DNA from: Bradyrhizobium lablabi
Lineage (GTDB): Bacteria > Pseudomonadota > Alphaproteobacteria > Rhizobiales > Xanthobacteraceae
DNA: 64,000 bases
NCBI RefSeq assembly: GCF_018131005.1
Contig: NZ_JAFCJK010000003.1
Location: 62,001-126,000, forward strand
Reading direction: 5' to 3'
In this document: piece by piece, positions 11,401-21,006 of the stretch
How the letters are laid out: the number at the start of each line of letters is the position of its first letter
How positions within the stretch are numbered: position 1 is the stretch's first letter
The notes under the pieces: model-generated
Databases searched by the model: none
What the model was told of the DNA's origin: nothing
The model's input: only the letters and a program-made list of their open reading frames with translations
Translations under genes and position numbers: made by a program

Positions 11401-12816
11401 ATGCGACAACATGTCGAACGGCGTCTCGCAGCAATCCTTGCGGCCGACGTCGCGGGCTATAGCAGCCTGATGGCTGCTGACGAAGAAGGCACGCTCTCGT
11501 CCCTGAAAGCACATCGGAGCGCGATCAGCGATCCCAAAATCAGGGAACATCACGGACGCATTTTCAAGACGACCGGAGATGGACTCCTCGTCGAATTCCC
11601 GAGTGTCGTCGATGCGGTGAGATGCGCCCTGGCGATTCAGCGTGGGATGGCGGTGCGCAACGAAAGGACTAATCCCGATAAGCGCATCGAATTTCGAATC
11701 GGCATCAACATAGGTGACGTAATCGAGGATGCCGGCGACGTATTCGGCGACGGCGTGAATGTCGCTGCCCGGCTAGAAGGCATCGCGGCCCGCGGCGGCA
11801 TCTGCATTTCCCGCCAGGTGCTCGACCTGATCGAGGGAAAGGTCAAGATTACCTGCCGAGAACTTGGCCGCCAGAACCTGAAGAATATCGCTCGGCCGAT
11901 CGAAGTGTACGGCGTCGATGTCCAGGACGGCGGCTCACTGGCAGATCGCGTTCTGTCGAGATCCGACCTCAAGCAGGAGGTGCGATATTGCAGTGCGCCA
12001 GACGGCGTTCGGCTCGCCTATGCCAAGGTCGGTTCAGGGCCGCCGCTCGTGCGGTCGGCTCATTGGCTGGGTCATCTGGAGTACGACTGGGAACTGCCTA
12101 TCGCCCGCTATCGCCTTCTCGACCTCGCCAAGGCCTTTACCCTGGTTCGCTACGATGCGCGGGGCAACGGTCTCTCTGACTGGGACGTTGGGGAGATCTC
12201 CTTCGATGCATGGGTCAGCGATATGGAGACCGTGGTCGATGCCGCCGGTCTTGATCGGTTTCCGCTGCTCGGCCTGTCACAGGGCTGCGCCGTGTCGATC
12301 GCCTACGCGGCAAAGCATCCGGATCGCGTATCGTGCCTGATCCTGTATGGCGGATTTGCCGTCGGGCACAACAGAAGGCCCAATATCACCGAAGCAGATC
12401 GCGAACGCTGGACGGCGATGAGGACGCTGATGAAATTGGGCTGGGGCTCGGATGATCCGACATTCCGCCAGATGTTCACGTCGCAGATGATGCCGACGGC
12501 AACGCGCGAGCAAGCCGACGCATTCAACGAGCTGCAACGGTTGAGCGCCTCTCCGGACTGCGCGGTGCGCTATCTTGAAACCGTAGGCGGGTTCGACGTC
12601 CGACATTTGCTGCCTCTGGTCAAGGCGCCGACACTTGTGATGCACGTCCGCGATGATATTCGAATTCCAATTACCCTGGGCCGCGAGATCGCCGCCGGAA
12701 TCCCGAATGCCCGGTTTGTCGCACTACCGGGCAAGAACCACATCATGCTGGAGCAGGACCCCGGGGTGGCGCAGTCCTCCAGCGAGCTGAAGAGCTTTGT
12801 GGCCGCGTCGAGTTGA
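11401..12816 (+). CDS. class III adenylate/guanylate cyclase fused to an alpha/beta hydrolase
   Basis: A 471-residue two-domain protein. Residues 1-170 form a class III cyclase homology domain. Both metal-binding aspartates are visible (ADVAGYSSLM and TTGDGLLVEF), as is the transition-state pair in DGVNVAARLEG. Residues about 195-465 are an alpha/beta hydrolase with nucleophile elbow GLSQG near residue 291 and a C-terminal catalytic His in 'LPGKNHIMLEQ'. No membrane segment or signal peptide is seen, so it is probably cytoplasmic. A hydrolase in place of the usual sensory or TPR module suggests ligand sensing by the hydrolase domain, or a dual-function enzyme. It stands alone between the LuxR-type regulator and leftward ABC genes. 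Confidence 0.92.
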   Translation: MRQHVERRLAAILAADVAGYSSLMAADEEGTLSSLKAHRSAISDPKIREHHGRIFKTTGDGLLVEFPSVVDAVRCALAIQRGMAVRNERTNPDKRIEFRIGINIGDVIEDAGDVFGDGVNVAARLEGIAARGGICISRQVLDLIEGKVKITCRELGRQNLKNIARPIEVYGVDVQDGGSLADRVLSRSDLKQEVRYCSAPDGVRLAYAKVGSGPPLVRSAHWLGHLEYDWELPIARYRLLDLAKAFTLVRYDARGNGLSDWDVGEISFDAWVSDMETVVDAAGLDRFPLLGLSQGCAVSIAYAAKHPDRVSCLILYGGFAVGHNRRPNITEADRERWTAMRTLMKLGWGSDDPTFRQMFTSQMMPTATREQADAFNELQRLSASPDCAVRYLETVGGFDVRHLLPLVKAPTLVMHVRDDIRIPITLGREIAAGIPNARFVALPGKNHIMLEQDPGVAQSSSELKSFVAASS

Positions 12817-12852
12817 CGATGCAGACTGCTTTTCGCAAGTCGAACGCAACCG

Positions 12853-13830
12853 TTACTCAATTATCTCGTCAGCACTTGCTAACAATGCTGGAGGGATTGA
12901 GAGGCCAAGGGTTTTTGCCGTCTTCAGATTCACAACAGTCTCGAACTTTGTGGGCTGCTGGATTGGCAGTTCGGACGGCTTTACGCCGTTCGCAATCCGA
13001 TCAACGTAGGCGGCAAGCCGCCGGTATTGCTCAGACTGCAGGGGTCCGTAAGTGCATATTGCACCACTTCTAGCGAATAGGGACCATCCAGCCACGACCG
13101 GAACTTGCTGCTCCGCGGCAAAATCAAATATTGCTTTTCGATTTTGGACAGCAAAGCCGTCAGAGAAGATCGAGATCGCCTGCACCGGATCTGCCTTGAT
13201 GCCGGCAAGTGCCTCTTCCAGTTTTGCGACAGAGGGCGTCGGACAGTAGCGGATCTCCATGCCGAGCCGCTGACCGGTTTGCTCGGAATTGGCACGTTCG
13301 AGATTGACCCCGTCATGCTCCGGGTTGGCGATGATTGCAACACGGCGCAACTCCGGAACGATATCGCGTAGGATTTCCAGCCGCTTGCCGTTCAGCTCCG
13401 CAGCCATCATGGTCACGCCCGTCATGTTGCCCCGCGGATGCGATAAGCCATCGGCGAAACCCGCTGCTGTGGGATCGCCGCTAAAGATGTAAACTATGGG
13501 AACAGGCAAGGACTGTTTTGCAACCTCCGATACGGCTGCGCCCTGCGCGACAATCAGTTCAACGCCGGATTTCACCAACTCTGCGGCAAGCTCGGGCACT
13601 CTCTGAAGTTGGTCATCTCCAAAACGATACTCTATGACGAGGTTCTGACCCTCAAGATAGCCGAGTTCGCCGAAACCCCGACGCAGAGCTGCTAGATAGG
13701 GCGCAAGGCTTACCTCTCGCTGGGCCGTCAGCCAACCGATTCTGATAGTCCTCTTGTCGATTTGCGCGATCACGTTCTGAGGCAGCATTGCCGCCGAGGC
13801 CACGAAGGCCAAAAAGGCGCGTCGGTCCAT
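12853..13830 (-). CDS. ABC transporter substrate-binding protein (PF04392 type)
   Basis: A 325-residue periplasmic binding protein of the 'ABC transporter substrate binding protein' (ABC_sub_bind) family, abundant in Bradyrhizobium. The N-terminus MDRRAFLAFVASAAMLPQNVIAQ is a signal peptide with two arginines. Family landmarks are 'IRIGWL', 'LGYLEGQNLVIEYRFGDDQLQRV', 'GVELIVAQG' and 'PIVYIFSGDPTAAGFADGLSHPRGNMTGVT' (each quoted in part). No permease or ATPase lies next to it, so it is an orphan binding protein. A paralogue follows upstream at 13969-14967. The ligand is unknown. Confidence 0.9.
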   Translation of the reverse strand: MDRRAFLAFVASAAMLPQNVIAQIDKRTIRIGWLTAQREVSLAPYLAALRRGFGELGYLEGQNLVIEYRFGDDQLQRVPELAAELVKSGVELIVAQGAAVSEVAKQSLPVPIVYIFSGDPTAAGFADGLSHPRGNMTGVTMMAAELNGKRLEILRDIVPELRRVAIIANPEHDGVNLERANSEQTGQRLGMEIRYCPTPSVAKLEEALAGIKADPVQAISIFSDGFAVQNRKAIFDFAAEQQVPVVAGWSLFARSGAICTYGPLQSEQYRRLAAYVDRIANGVKPSELPIQQPTKFETVVNLKTAKTLGLSIPPALLASADEIIE

Positions 13831-13968
13831 TTCACCCTCCCGTTCTGTAGTGATCGATCTTGGGCGCGAACTCGAGCGCCTGCTCCCTTAGGCTACAGCC
13901 AATCAATCGGACGAGACCATCAGCCTACTCGAGTGCCTTCCGGGCGACGGGGCAAAGCGGGCACTGAG

Positions 13969-14967
13969 CTATTCAATAACCTCGTCGGCGATGAGCTGGA
14001 AGTCGCGACCTATACTCAGCCCAAGCGCTTTGGCTGTTTTCAGGTTTATTACCAATTCGAATTTGGTCGGCTGCTGGATGGGCAACTCGGCCGGTTTTGC
14101 GCCTTTGAGAATTTTGTCCAGATAAATTGCCGTCGCGCGTGAGAGATCAGGCAGATTTACGCCGTAGGAAACCAGACCGCCCAACTCCACGCCTTCCCTC
14201 GCCGCATACATCGCCGGCAGGCGATTGTTCGCTGCAAAGGGTACGATGCGCGAGTATTGGCTGTAGAGCATTGGACTGGGAAACAGCATGAGACCGTCGG
14301 CCCGCTCCGCGGTCATCGAAGCGAAAGCGCCGTCCAGATCGGCCGGGCTGTTCGCCGGCACCAGTTGGAGCTTCGTTCCGAGGGATTGAGCGGCGCTGTC
14401 GATTTCCTTTATCATGCCTGCCATCGTGGTTTCGCCATACGCCCGGGGGTGCCACAACACGACAACTTGAGAAAGGCCCGGGACTATCTCCTTCAGCAAC
14501 TGCAATCGTCTGGACACCAGCTTTGGGCCGAGAAAGGTGGTTCCTGTCACATTTCCTCCCGGCCGCGCCAGGCTTGAGGCAAGCCCATCCTCGATAGGAT
14601 CGGCCATGCCTATGCCGACGATCGGTGTCGTCGAAGTCGCTTCTCTGGCCGCGCGGACGGGCGGTGTCGCTAAGGCGACAATGGCGTCGACCTGGTGTCC
14701 GACCAGGTCCCTCGCCAACTCACCGAGCCGGTTCACATCGCCATCTGCGAATTTGCGTTCAAACGCGATATTCTGCCCTTCAACATAACCGAGCTCGCGC
14801 AGCGCCGGTACGAACGCGTCGAGAGTGTTGAGGCTTGCGTCCGATATGTCGCCGCCGCCAAGCGAAAGGACACCAATCCGGTGACCTTTCGTCACCTGCT
14901 GTGCACGCGACGCGAGCGGCCAGGCAACCGTCACTCCCAAACCGGCAATTAAGTCTCGCCGCTTCAT
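13969..14967 (-). CDS. ABC transporter substrate-binding protein (PF04392 type), paralogue of the neighbour
   Basis: A 332-residue paralogue of the 12853-13830 protein, with the same landmarks: 'RIGVLSLGG', 'LGYVEGQNIAFERKFADG', 'PIVGIGMADPIEDGLASSLA' and the C-terminal 'LPIQQPTKFELVINLKTAKA'. The signal MKRRDLIAGLGVTVAWPLASRAQ has a twin-arginine look. The two genes are separated by about 140 nt and point the same way, so they probably arose by tandem duplication and divergence. Both end in nearly the same C-terminal block. No transporter subunits are adjacent. Confidence 0.9.
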   Translation of the reverse strand: MKRRDLIAGLGVTVAWPLASRAQQVTKGHRIGVLSLGGGDISDASLNTLDAFVPALRELGYVEGQNIAFERKFADGDVNRLGELARDLVGHQVDAIVALATPPVRAAREATSTTPIVGIGMADPIEDGLASSLARPGGNVTGTTFLGPKLVSRRLQLLKEIVPGLSQVVVLWHPRAYGETTMAGMIKEIDSAAQSLGTKLQLVPANSPADLDGAFASMTAERADGLMLFPSPMLYSQYSRIVPFAANNRLPAMYAAREGVELGGLVSYGVNLPDLSRATAIYLDKILKGAKPAELPIQQPTKFELVINLKTAKALGLSIGRDFQLIADEVIE

Positions 14968-15024
14968 CGAGCACCCGACAGGCGTTGCAGGCGAGCTGAT
15001 TTGATCACAGCAGCCGCCATTCGC

Positions 15025-15079
15025 CTAGAGCACGATCCGCAAAAGTGTGGAGCGGCCTTCCGGGAAGATCATGCTCTAG
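15025..15079. repeat. rhizobial-type palindromic intergenic repeat, copy 1
   Basis: A 55-bp imperfect palindrome whose ends read CTAGAGCACGATC and GATCATGCTCTAG, enclosing an AAAAGTG-containing centre. This is the pattern of short palindromic repeats scattered between genes in rhizobia. It lies between a substrate-binding protein gene and a histidine kinase gene. Confidence 0.7.
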
Positions 15080-15137
15080 TGAAGGACGTCGCTCTGGCAC
15101 TCACCTGTTCCTGAACGAGTGAGCGGTGGCGGACCCC

Positions 15138-16532
15138 TCAACCGACGGGCACGGGGAAGCAGAGCCTGAACAGCAGCCCCGGCGCATTGTCGCGCAACTC
15201 GATCCGCGCGCCGTGCAGTCTGGCGACGGCCGCAACCAGGCTGAGGCCGAGGCCGTTTCCCGGCGTGTAGCGGCTCTGCTCGAGCCGATAGAAGCGCTTG
15301 AAGACGCGGTCGTGCTGCTCGGCGGGAATGCCGGGGCCGTCATCGGCAACTGAGATCACCGCGCCGCCCTCGCCGCTATGGCAGGTCACGGTCACCCGGC
15401 CGCCGGCGCGGCCATGCTTGATGGCATTGTCGACCAGATTGGCGATCGCGTCGAACAGGAGGTCGCGGTCGCCGGTGACGCGTACCTCGCCCTCCCCGGA
15501 AAGAGCAAGCCGCGTCGAGTCCTGCTCGGCCGCGGCATCGTAGAGTTCGACCACCTCGCCCGCGATCTCGACGAGATTGACGGTGCGAAACGCATCCTTC
15601 CGAGCCCGCGTCTCGATTTCGGAAATCCGGGTGATGGATGCGAACATCCGCAGCACCGAGTCGAGATCGGCGATGGTGTCGCCGATCAGCGCCGCATCGC
15701 TCTCGCTGCTGCGCGGCGCATGATAGGCCTTCTCCAGCCGGCCGCGCATGCGGGTCAACGGCGTGCGCAGATCGTGCGCAACATTGTCGCTGGCCTGCTT
15801 CACCTCGCCCATCAGGGTCTCGATACGGTCAAGCATCTGGTTGAGGTTCTCGGCCACGCGATCCCACTCGTCATGGGTGCCACGGAGCGGGATGCGCTGG
15901 TCGAGTCCGGAAAGCATGAGGGCACGGCTGGTCGCATTGATGGACTCGATCCGGCCGACCGTTCGCCGCGTAACCCCAATGCTGGCGACGGCCGCCAGCA
16001 CGAATATCAGTATGATGACCGCGACCGCGGCAGCCCTGATCTGCGCGGTAAAACTGTCGAGATCGCCGATGTCGCGGCCGACCAGAAGGCGGTCGCCGTT
16101 CGCAAATGTCTCGATCACCCCGCGCACGAGCGGTTCCGCCGGCGCGAGCGACGGCACCGGGGCGCGAAATTCGGTCCATCCCCTGTCTGCGGCGCCAGCC
16201 GGCCATTGCCTGAGGTTTCCGGCGAGCAGCGCGGATGTCGGCCCGGCAAGAGCGTAGACATGGCCGGCAAAGCTCTCATCGGTGATCCGGTGCCGGATCA
16301 GCTCGACCAGACCATCGCGTCCCGATCGGACGTAGGCCTCGCGCAGGCCCGCCTGCTCCGCCATGATCGCGCGATCGGACCGGGTGCGCACGTAGGAGGC
16401 GGTGGACCAGTAGACGTAGGCGAAGATCGCGGAGACGATCAGGCCGAAGGTGCCGATGGCGATCAACGCCAGCTTGAACGTCGATGACGTGAGGGTCTTA
16501 GCCAGGAGCACGGAGGCAGTACCCGATGCCAC
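15138..16532 (-). CDS. sensor histidine kinase of an OmpR-type two-component pair
   Basis: A 464-residue membrane histidine kinase. TM1 is at about 15-37 and TM2 at about 168-190, enclosing a periplasmic sensor region of about 130 residues. A HAMP domain follows, then HisKA with the phospho-accepting His in VAHDLRTPLTR (about residue 252). The HATPase_c domain has N-box 'LVDNAIKHG' (about 369), 'DDGPGIP' and 'GNGLGLSLVAAVA'. The start overlaps the end of the response regulator gene by 35 nt, so the two are co-translated. The 'APLSLR'-type periplasmic region is not recognisable enough to name the signal. Confidence 0.92.
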   Translation of the reverse strand: MASGTASVLLAKTLTSSTFKLALIAIGTFGLIVSAIFAYVYWSTASYVRTRSDRAIMAEQAGLREAYVRSGRDGLVELIRHRITDESFAGHVYALAGPTSALLAGNLRQWPAGAADRGWTEFRAPVPSLAPAEPLVRGVIETFANGDRLLVGRDIGDLDSFTAQIRAAAVAVIILIFVLAAVASIGVTRRTVGRIESINATSRALMLSGLDQRIPLRGTHDEWDRVAENLNQMLDRIETLMGEVKQASDNVAHDLRTPLTRMRGRLEKAYHAPRSSESDAALIGDTIADLDSVLRMFASITRISEIETRARKDAFRTVNLVEIAGEVVELYDAAAEQDSTRLALSGEGEVRVTGDRDLLFDAIANLVDNAIKHGRAGGRVTVTCHSGEGGAVISVADDGPGIPAEQHDRVFKRFYRLEQSRYTPGNGLGLSLVAAVARLHGARIELRDNAPGLLFRLCFPVPVG

Positions 16533-17193
16533 GGATCGTGTGGATCAGCGGATAGGCTTGCTGGTCGTCGACCTTGCGGCGCACGCGACCGACATAGACA
16601 TCGATGATGTTCGTGGAAGGATCGAAGTGCAAATCCCACACGTGCTGCAACAGCATGGCGCGCGACACCACGCGGCCTTCGTTGCGCACGAGATATTCGA
16701 GTAGCTGGAACTCCTTCGGCAGCAGCGGAATTTTCCGGCCGCCGCGGCTCGCCGTCCGCGAGATCAGGTCGATCGCGAGATCGCCGACCCGCAGAATGGT
16801 TTCCTTGGCAATGGTTTCGCTGCGCCGGCCCAGCGCCTCCAGGCGCGCCAGCAATTCGACGAAGGAAAACGGCTTGACCAGATAGTCGTCGCCACCGGCG
16901 CGCAAGCCTCGCACCCGGTCGTCGACTTCGCCGAGCGCGCTGATGATCAGGAAGGGCACGAGGATGCCGTCCTCGCGCATCTGCTGCATGACCGTGATGC
17001 CATCGATATCGGGAAGCATGCGGTCGATCGTGATCACCGCATAGTCGCGCGCCGCACCCCGGTTCAGTGCCTCGCGGCCGCTCGCGGCCAGATCGACCTC
17101 GTAACCGCTGGTCGCGAGCTCATCGGCGAGCTGGCCCGCGGTCTCCGGATCGTCCTCGACTACGAGAATGCGGCGGTGACCTCCGGTCATCAT
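16498..17193 (-). CDS. OmpR/PhoB family response regulator
   Basis: A 231-residue response regulator. The receiver domain (about 8-120) has the acidic pair in VVEDDPE, phospho-acceptor Asp near residue 57 (ITIDRMLPD), Ser/Thr in LIISALGE and Lys in YLVKPFSF. The winged-helix effector (about 130-230) has 'LLPKEFQLLEYLVRNEGRVV' and the wing 'VDVYVGRVRRKVD'-like end with 'IHTIRGIGYCLR'. It is paired with the histidine kinase gene immediately downstream (35-nt overlap). The upstream gene on the same strand, 109 nt away, is a glycine-rich exported protein that may be co-transcribed or a target. Confidence 0.94.
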   Translation of the reverse strand: MMTGGHRRILVVEDDPETAGQLADELATSGYEVDLAASGREALNRGAARDYAVITIDRMLPDIDGITVMQQMREDGILVPFLIISALGEVDDRVRGLRAGGDDYLVKPFSFVELLARLEALGRRSETIAKETILRVGDLAIDLISRTASRGGRKIPLLPKEFQLLEYLVRNEGRVVSRAMLLQHVWDLHFDPSTNIIDVYVGRVRRKVDDQQAYPLIHTIRGIGYCLRAPG

Positions 17194-17302
17194 CTTGAAC
17201 TCTCCGAACGCCGCGCGACGGTCGCCACCAGACTATCCCAGTCCGGGGCAAGACGGAAATGCCCGGTGGCGACCGCGACAACGGTGCGGGTTGACGGCAC
17301 GA

Positions 17303-17944
17303 CTACCAGTAGTCCCCGCACACGTTGATCCACTGCAATCCGTAGGACGTCCATGCCCTGCGCCAGCAGCCGTCGTCGTAGTAGCCGTAATAGCCGGAGT
17401 ACAGGAACGGGTCGCCGAAGAACGCGAAGCGACGGAAGCGGTGGTGGAAGAAGGGCCGGTTATGGGCGAAGCGCGCGCCGTGGAAGACGCGTGCGCCACG
17501 GAATCCGGCGCCGGCGAACCGCGGTGAGAATACCGCGCGGCTCGGTGCGCCCACGAAGCGCGGGCCTCCGAAGTGTGCGCTGCCGAAACGCGCACCGCCG
17601 CCCGCGGGAGCAAAGGCCATCGCGCCGCCGCGCATACCGCCCGCGAAACCACCGCCACGCATCCCGCCTGCGAAACCGCCGCCACGCATCCCGCCGCCGG
17701 CGAAGCCGGGCCCGCCGCCACTGAAGCCGCCGACATGTCCGCCTCCGCCGAAGCCGCCTCCATGCCCGCCGCCACCTCCGCCGAAGCCGCCGCCATGCCC
17801 GCCGCCGCCGCCACCGAAGCCGCCTCCGCCACCACCACCGAAGCCGCCTCCGCCACCCGGACCTCTGGCAAGGACCGGCGGGGCAAGCGCAACCGTTGCG
17901 GCGAGTGTCGCCGCCACGAGGCCCGTAAATAGTCTGTGTTTCAT
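17303..17944 (-). CDS. glycine-rich exported protein, function unknown
   Basis: A 213-residue protein with a signal peptide (MKHRLFTGLVAATLAATVALAPPVLA) and then about 70 residues of GGGGFGG / GGGGHGGGFGG repeats. A run of MRGGGFAGG units, a middle rich in Phe, Arg and His, and an aromatic C-terminus (YSGYYGYYDDGCWRRAW...INVCGDYW) with two Cys complete it. Proteins of this composition are common in rhizobia as envelope-associated hypotheticals; no enzymatic motif is visible. The His-rich and Gly-rich repeats could bind metal, but this is a guess. It lies upstream of the two-component genes on the same strand. Confidence 0.8.
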   Translation of the reverse strand: MKHRLFTGLVAATLAATVALAPPVLARGPGGGGGFGGGGGGGFGGGGGGHGGGFGGGGGGHGGGFGGGGHVGGFSGGGPGFAGGGMRGGGFAGGMRGGGFAGGMRGGAMAFAPAGGGARFGSAHFGGPRFVGAPSRAVFSPRFAGAGFRGARVFHGARFAHNRPFFHHRFRRFAFFGDPFLYSGYYGYYDDGCWRRAWTSYGLQWINVCGDYW

Positions 17945-18106
17945 CGAACATCCTCCTCCGTTAACCGCGGCGAGCGCCGCATCGCCGCAGGAAGTTGAGG
18001 ATCAGGAAACGCAAACCGGCAGCCGAGTTCAACTGACAAATGCGCCAGATTCTGACACCGAATTTAGTTAGTCAGGCTGAAGCGACGTCGCGCTTTAGGC
18101 CCCTGT

Positions 18107-18171
18107 TTGAGCACGATCTCCGCGCTTGTCGCGAGGCAAAAGCGCTTCACACTTTTCCGCATCATGCTCAA
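18107..18171. repeat. rhizobial-type palindromic intergenic repeat, copy 2
   Basis: Ends read TTGAGCACGAT and ATCATGCTCAA around a core containing ACTTTTCCGC, the reverse complement of the AAAAGTG core of the copy at 15025. It is the same repeat family in opposite orientation, lying just beyond the tex stop codon. Confidence 0.65.
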
Positions 18172-18190
18172 GCGTTTACGAATATGCGCC

Positions 18191-20524
18191 TCAGGTCTGC
18201 TTGCCGCGCCCGCTCTTCTCGGCCGCGCGACGCAGCGCTTCGGCGAGTGCACCGCCGCCAGACGGCTCGGCCGGCTTGCGCGCGGCCGGCATGCTGCTGG
18301 AGCTGCGCGAGCTGTCGCGCGCCGAGCCCGACACCTCTTTCTTGGACCCGGTCTCATCGTCGAGACGCAGCGTCAGCGCGATGCGCTTGCGCGCGACCTC
18401 GACATCGAGCACCTTCACCTTGACGATGTCACCCGGCTTCACCACCTCGCGCGGGTCCTTGATGAACGTCTTCGACATCGCCGAAATGTGCACGAGTCCG
18501 TCCTGGTGCACACCGATGTCGACAAAGGCGCCGAACGCCGCAACATTGGTCACGGTGCCCTCGAGGATCATGCCCTTCCTGAGATCCTTGACCTCCTCGA
18601 CGCCCTCCTTGAACACTGCGGCCTTGAACGCCGGGCGCGGATCACGGCCGGGCTTCTCCAGCTCGCGCAGGATGTCGGTAACGGTCGGCAGGCCGAACGT
18701 GTCGTCCACGAAGACCTGCGGCTTCAACCCGCGTACCACCTCGGCATTGCCGATCAGCGCCTTGATGTCGCTCTTGGTCGCTTCGAGGATGCGCCGCACC
18801 ACGGGATAGGCTTCCGGATGCACGCCGGACATATCCAAGGGATCCTCACCGTTGCTGATACGCAGGAAGCCGGCGCATTGCTCGAACGCCTTCGGCCCGA
18901 GCCGAGGCACATCCTTCAGCGCCTTGCGCGACTTGAACGGGCCGTTGGCGTCGCGATGCTGCACGATGCTCTGCGCGAGCCCCTGCCCGATGCCGGACAC
19001 CCGCGCGAGCAGCGGAACCGACGCGGTGTTGGCATCGACGCCAACCGCGTTGACGCAATCCTCGACCACGGCATCGAGCGAGCGCGCGAGCTTCGCCTCG
19101 CCGAGATCGTGCTGATACTGGCCAACCCCGATCGCCTTCGGATCGATCTTCACGAGCTCGGCCAGCGGGTCCTGCAGGCGACGCGCGATCGACACCGCGC
19201 CGCGCATGGTGACGTCGAGATCGGGCAATTCATCCGACGCAAAGGCCGACGCCGAATAGACCGACGCGCCGGCCTCGGAGACGACGATCTTCGTCATCTT
19301 CTGCTCCGGCAGCCGCTTCACGAGTTCGGCCGCGAGCTTGTCGGTTTCGCGCGAGGCGGTTCCGTTGCCGATCGCGATCAGCTCGACGCGGTGTTCGATT
19401 GCGAGCTTGCCGAGCATGGCGAGCGCTTCGTCCCAGCGCCGCTGCGGCTCATGCGGAAAGACCGCCGTCGTCCCCAGCACCTTGCCGGTCGCATCGACCA
19501 CGGCGACCTTCACGCCTGTCCGATAACCGGGATCGAGCCCCATCGTGGCGCGCGCGCCGGCCGGCGCCGCGAGCAGGAGGTCGCGCAGGTTCGAGGCGAA
19601 CACGCGCACCGCCTCGGTCTCCGCGGCGGTCCACAGCCGCATGCGCAGGTCGATGTTGAGATGGATCTGGATTTTGGTGCGCCAGGCCCAGCGCACCGTC
19701 TCCATCAGCCACTTGTCGCCCTTGCGTCCCTGGTCGGAGACGGCGAAGCGATTCATGATCCTCAGCTCATACGCGCCGGGGACGCCGGCAACAGGGTCTT
19801 GTGCCTCCGGCTTGATCGCGAGGTCGAGGATTTCCTCCTTCTCGCCGCGGAACAGGGCCAGGATGCGGTGCGAGGGAAGCTTCGGCAGCGGCTCGCTGAA
19901 ATCGAAATAGTCCTTGAACTTCTCGCCCTCGGTCTTCTTGCCCTTGCGGACGGTCGAGACCATCACGCCATTCGACCACATCAGCTCGCGCAGCGCGCCG
20001 ATCAGATCGGCATCCTCGGCGAAGCGTTCGACCAGGATCGCGCGGGCGCCTTCGAGCGCAGCGGCGACATCGGCGACCTGCTTCTCGACGTCGACGAACG
20101 GCGCAGCTGCAATGCCCGGATCGCTCTGCGGATCGCGCAGCAGCATGTCGGCGAGCGGCTCCAGCCCCGCCTCCCGGGCGATCTCCGCCTTGGTGCGCCG
20201 CTTCGGCTTGAAAGGCAGATAGATGTCCTCGAGCCGCCCCTTGCTGTCGGCGGCCATGATCGAGGCTTCCAGCGCGGCGTCGAGCTTGCCCTGCTCGCGA
20301 ATCGAATTGAGCACCGCGGTGCGGCGCTCCTCGAGCTCGCGCAAATAGGTCAGCCGCTCCTCCAGCGTGCGCAGTTGTGCATCATCGAGCGCGCCGGTCA
20401 GCTCCTTGCGGTAGCGCGCGATGAACGGCACCGTCGCACCGCCGTCGAGCAGTGTCACCGCCGCCTCGACCTGCTCCTCGCGAACACCCAGTTCCTGCGC
20501 AATCTGCTGATGAATTCTTGCCAC
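18191..20524 (-). CDS. tex: Tex family RNA-binding transcription accessory protein
   Basis: A 777-residue Tex protein. The N-terminal Tex region has '[17 protein letters not shown]'. The YqgF/RNase H-like domain at about 325-450 has '[17 protein letters not shown]'. Helix-hairpin-helix repeats follow ('[13 protein letters not shown]' and '[14 protein letters not shown]'). The S1 RNA-binding domain is at about 650-725 ('[19 protein letters not shown]'). A basic Ser-rich tail follows. Tex is a conserved nucleic-acid-binding factor linked to transcription and stress tolerance. Length and domain order are complete. It is monocistronic here, with the rightward neighbour some 480 nt away. Confidence 0.96.
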   Translation of the reverse strand: MARIHQQIAQELGVREEQVEAAVTLLDGGATVPFIARYRKELTGALDDAQLRTLEERLTYLRELEERRTAVLNSIREQGKLDAALEASIMAADSKGRLEDIYLPFKPKRRTKAEIAREAGLEPLADMLLRDPQSDPGIAAAPFVDVEKQVADVAAALEGARAILVERFAEDADLIGALRELMWSNGVMVSTVRKGKKTEGEKFKDYFDFSEPLPKLPSHRILALFRGEKEEILDLAIKPEAQDPVAGVPGAYELRIMNRFAVSDQGRKGDKWLMETVRWAWRTKIQIHLNIDLRMRLWTAAETEAVRVFASNLRDLLLAAPAGARATMGLDPGYRTGVKVAVVDATGKVLGTTAVFPHEPQRRWDEALAMLGKLAIEHRVELIAIGNGTASRETDKLAAELVKRLPEQKMTKIVVSEAGASVYSASAFASDELPDLDVTMRGAVSIARRLQDPLAELVKIDPKAIGVGQYQHDLGEAKLARSLDAVVEDCVNAVGVDANTASVPLLARVSGIGQGLAQSIVQHRDANGPFKSRKALKDVPRLGPKAFEQCAGFLRISNGEDPLDMSGVHPEAYPVVRRILEATKSDIKALIGNAEVVRGLKPQVFVDDTFGLPTVTDILRELEKPGRDPRPAFKAAVFKEGVEEVKDLRKGMILEGTVTNVAAFGAFVDIGVHQDGLVHISAMSKTFIKDPREVVKPGDIVKVKVLDVEVARKRIALTLRLDDETGSKKEVSGSARDSSRSSSSMPAARKPAEPSGGGALAEALRRAAEKSGRGKQT

Positions 20525-21006
20525 GCCCGTCTCTCTGAAAAGTCACGCCGCCGAACCTCCGGCCGCCGGGAGGCCGCTTATGGACCATCATAGAATGATT
20601 CATCAAGGCGCGCTGTGGATCAAATTGGGCGTCCCGCGGGCGCCATGTCTTGACAAACAGGTGGGCGCTGCACTGATCCGGCTGGAACAGCAGGCGGGAC
20701 AATGCGGCCACGAGATTGCTCAGCATTTCAGGAGGTCGACGACCGGCGCGTCGATCGCGGCGACACAGGGAAAAGACCCTTTTTCTCCCTGTGGTTACGA
20801 CAATATGGGGGCTCTAGTTGCGCAACGATCGAACAACGGGACCGAAAGCGCAACGCACTATCATATTTGTCGGGAAAATGATGAAAGCGTCGAAGTATCT
20901 GCCCCTGACGGGTCATGAGATCCGGTTGCGCCGACCCGGCGGGGATTTTCGCTCTTGAAGACGACATCGCGCCCCCGCCTGTCCTGGGCAAGGGCGCGGC
21001 GCTAGC
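20525..21006. other. intergenic region without a recognisable gene
   Basis: About 480 nt between the tex start and the stop of the YHS gene. It must hold the tex promoter. Short open frames on both strands have no family features, good ribosome-binding sites or signal peptides. Confidence 0.5.

Noticed and set aside
18107..20593. An 828-codon plus-strand frame opposite tex
   Set aside because: Low-complexity Arg/Leu/His composition typical of antisense shadows; tex is unmistakable on the other strand.
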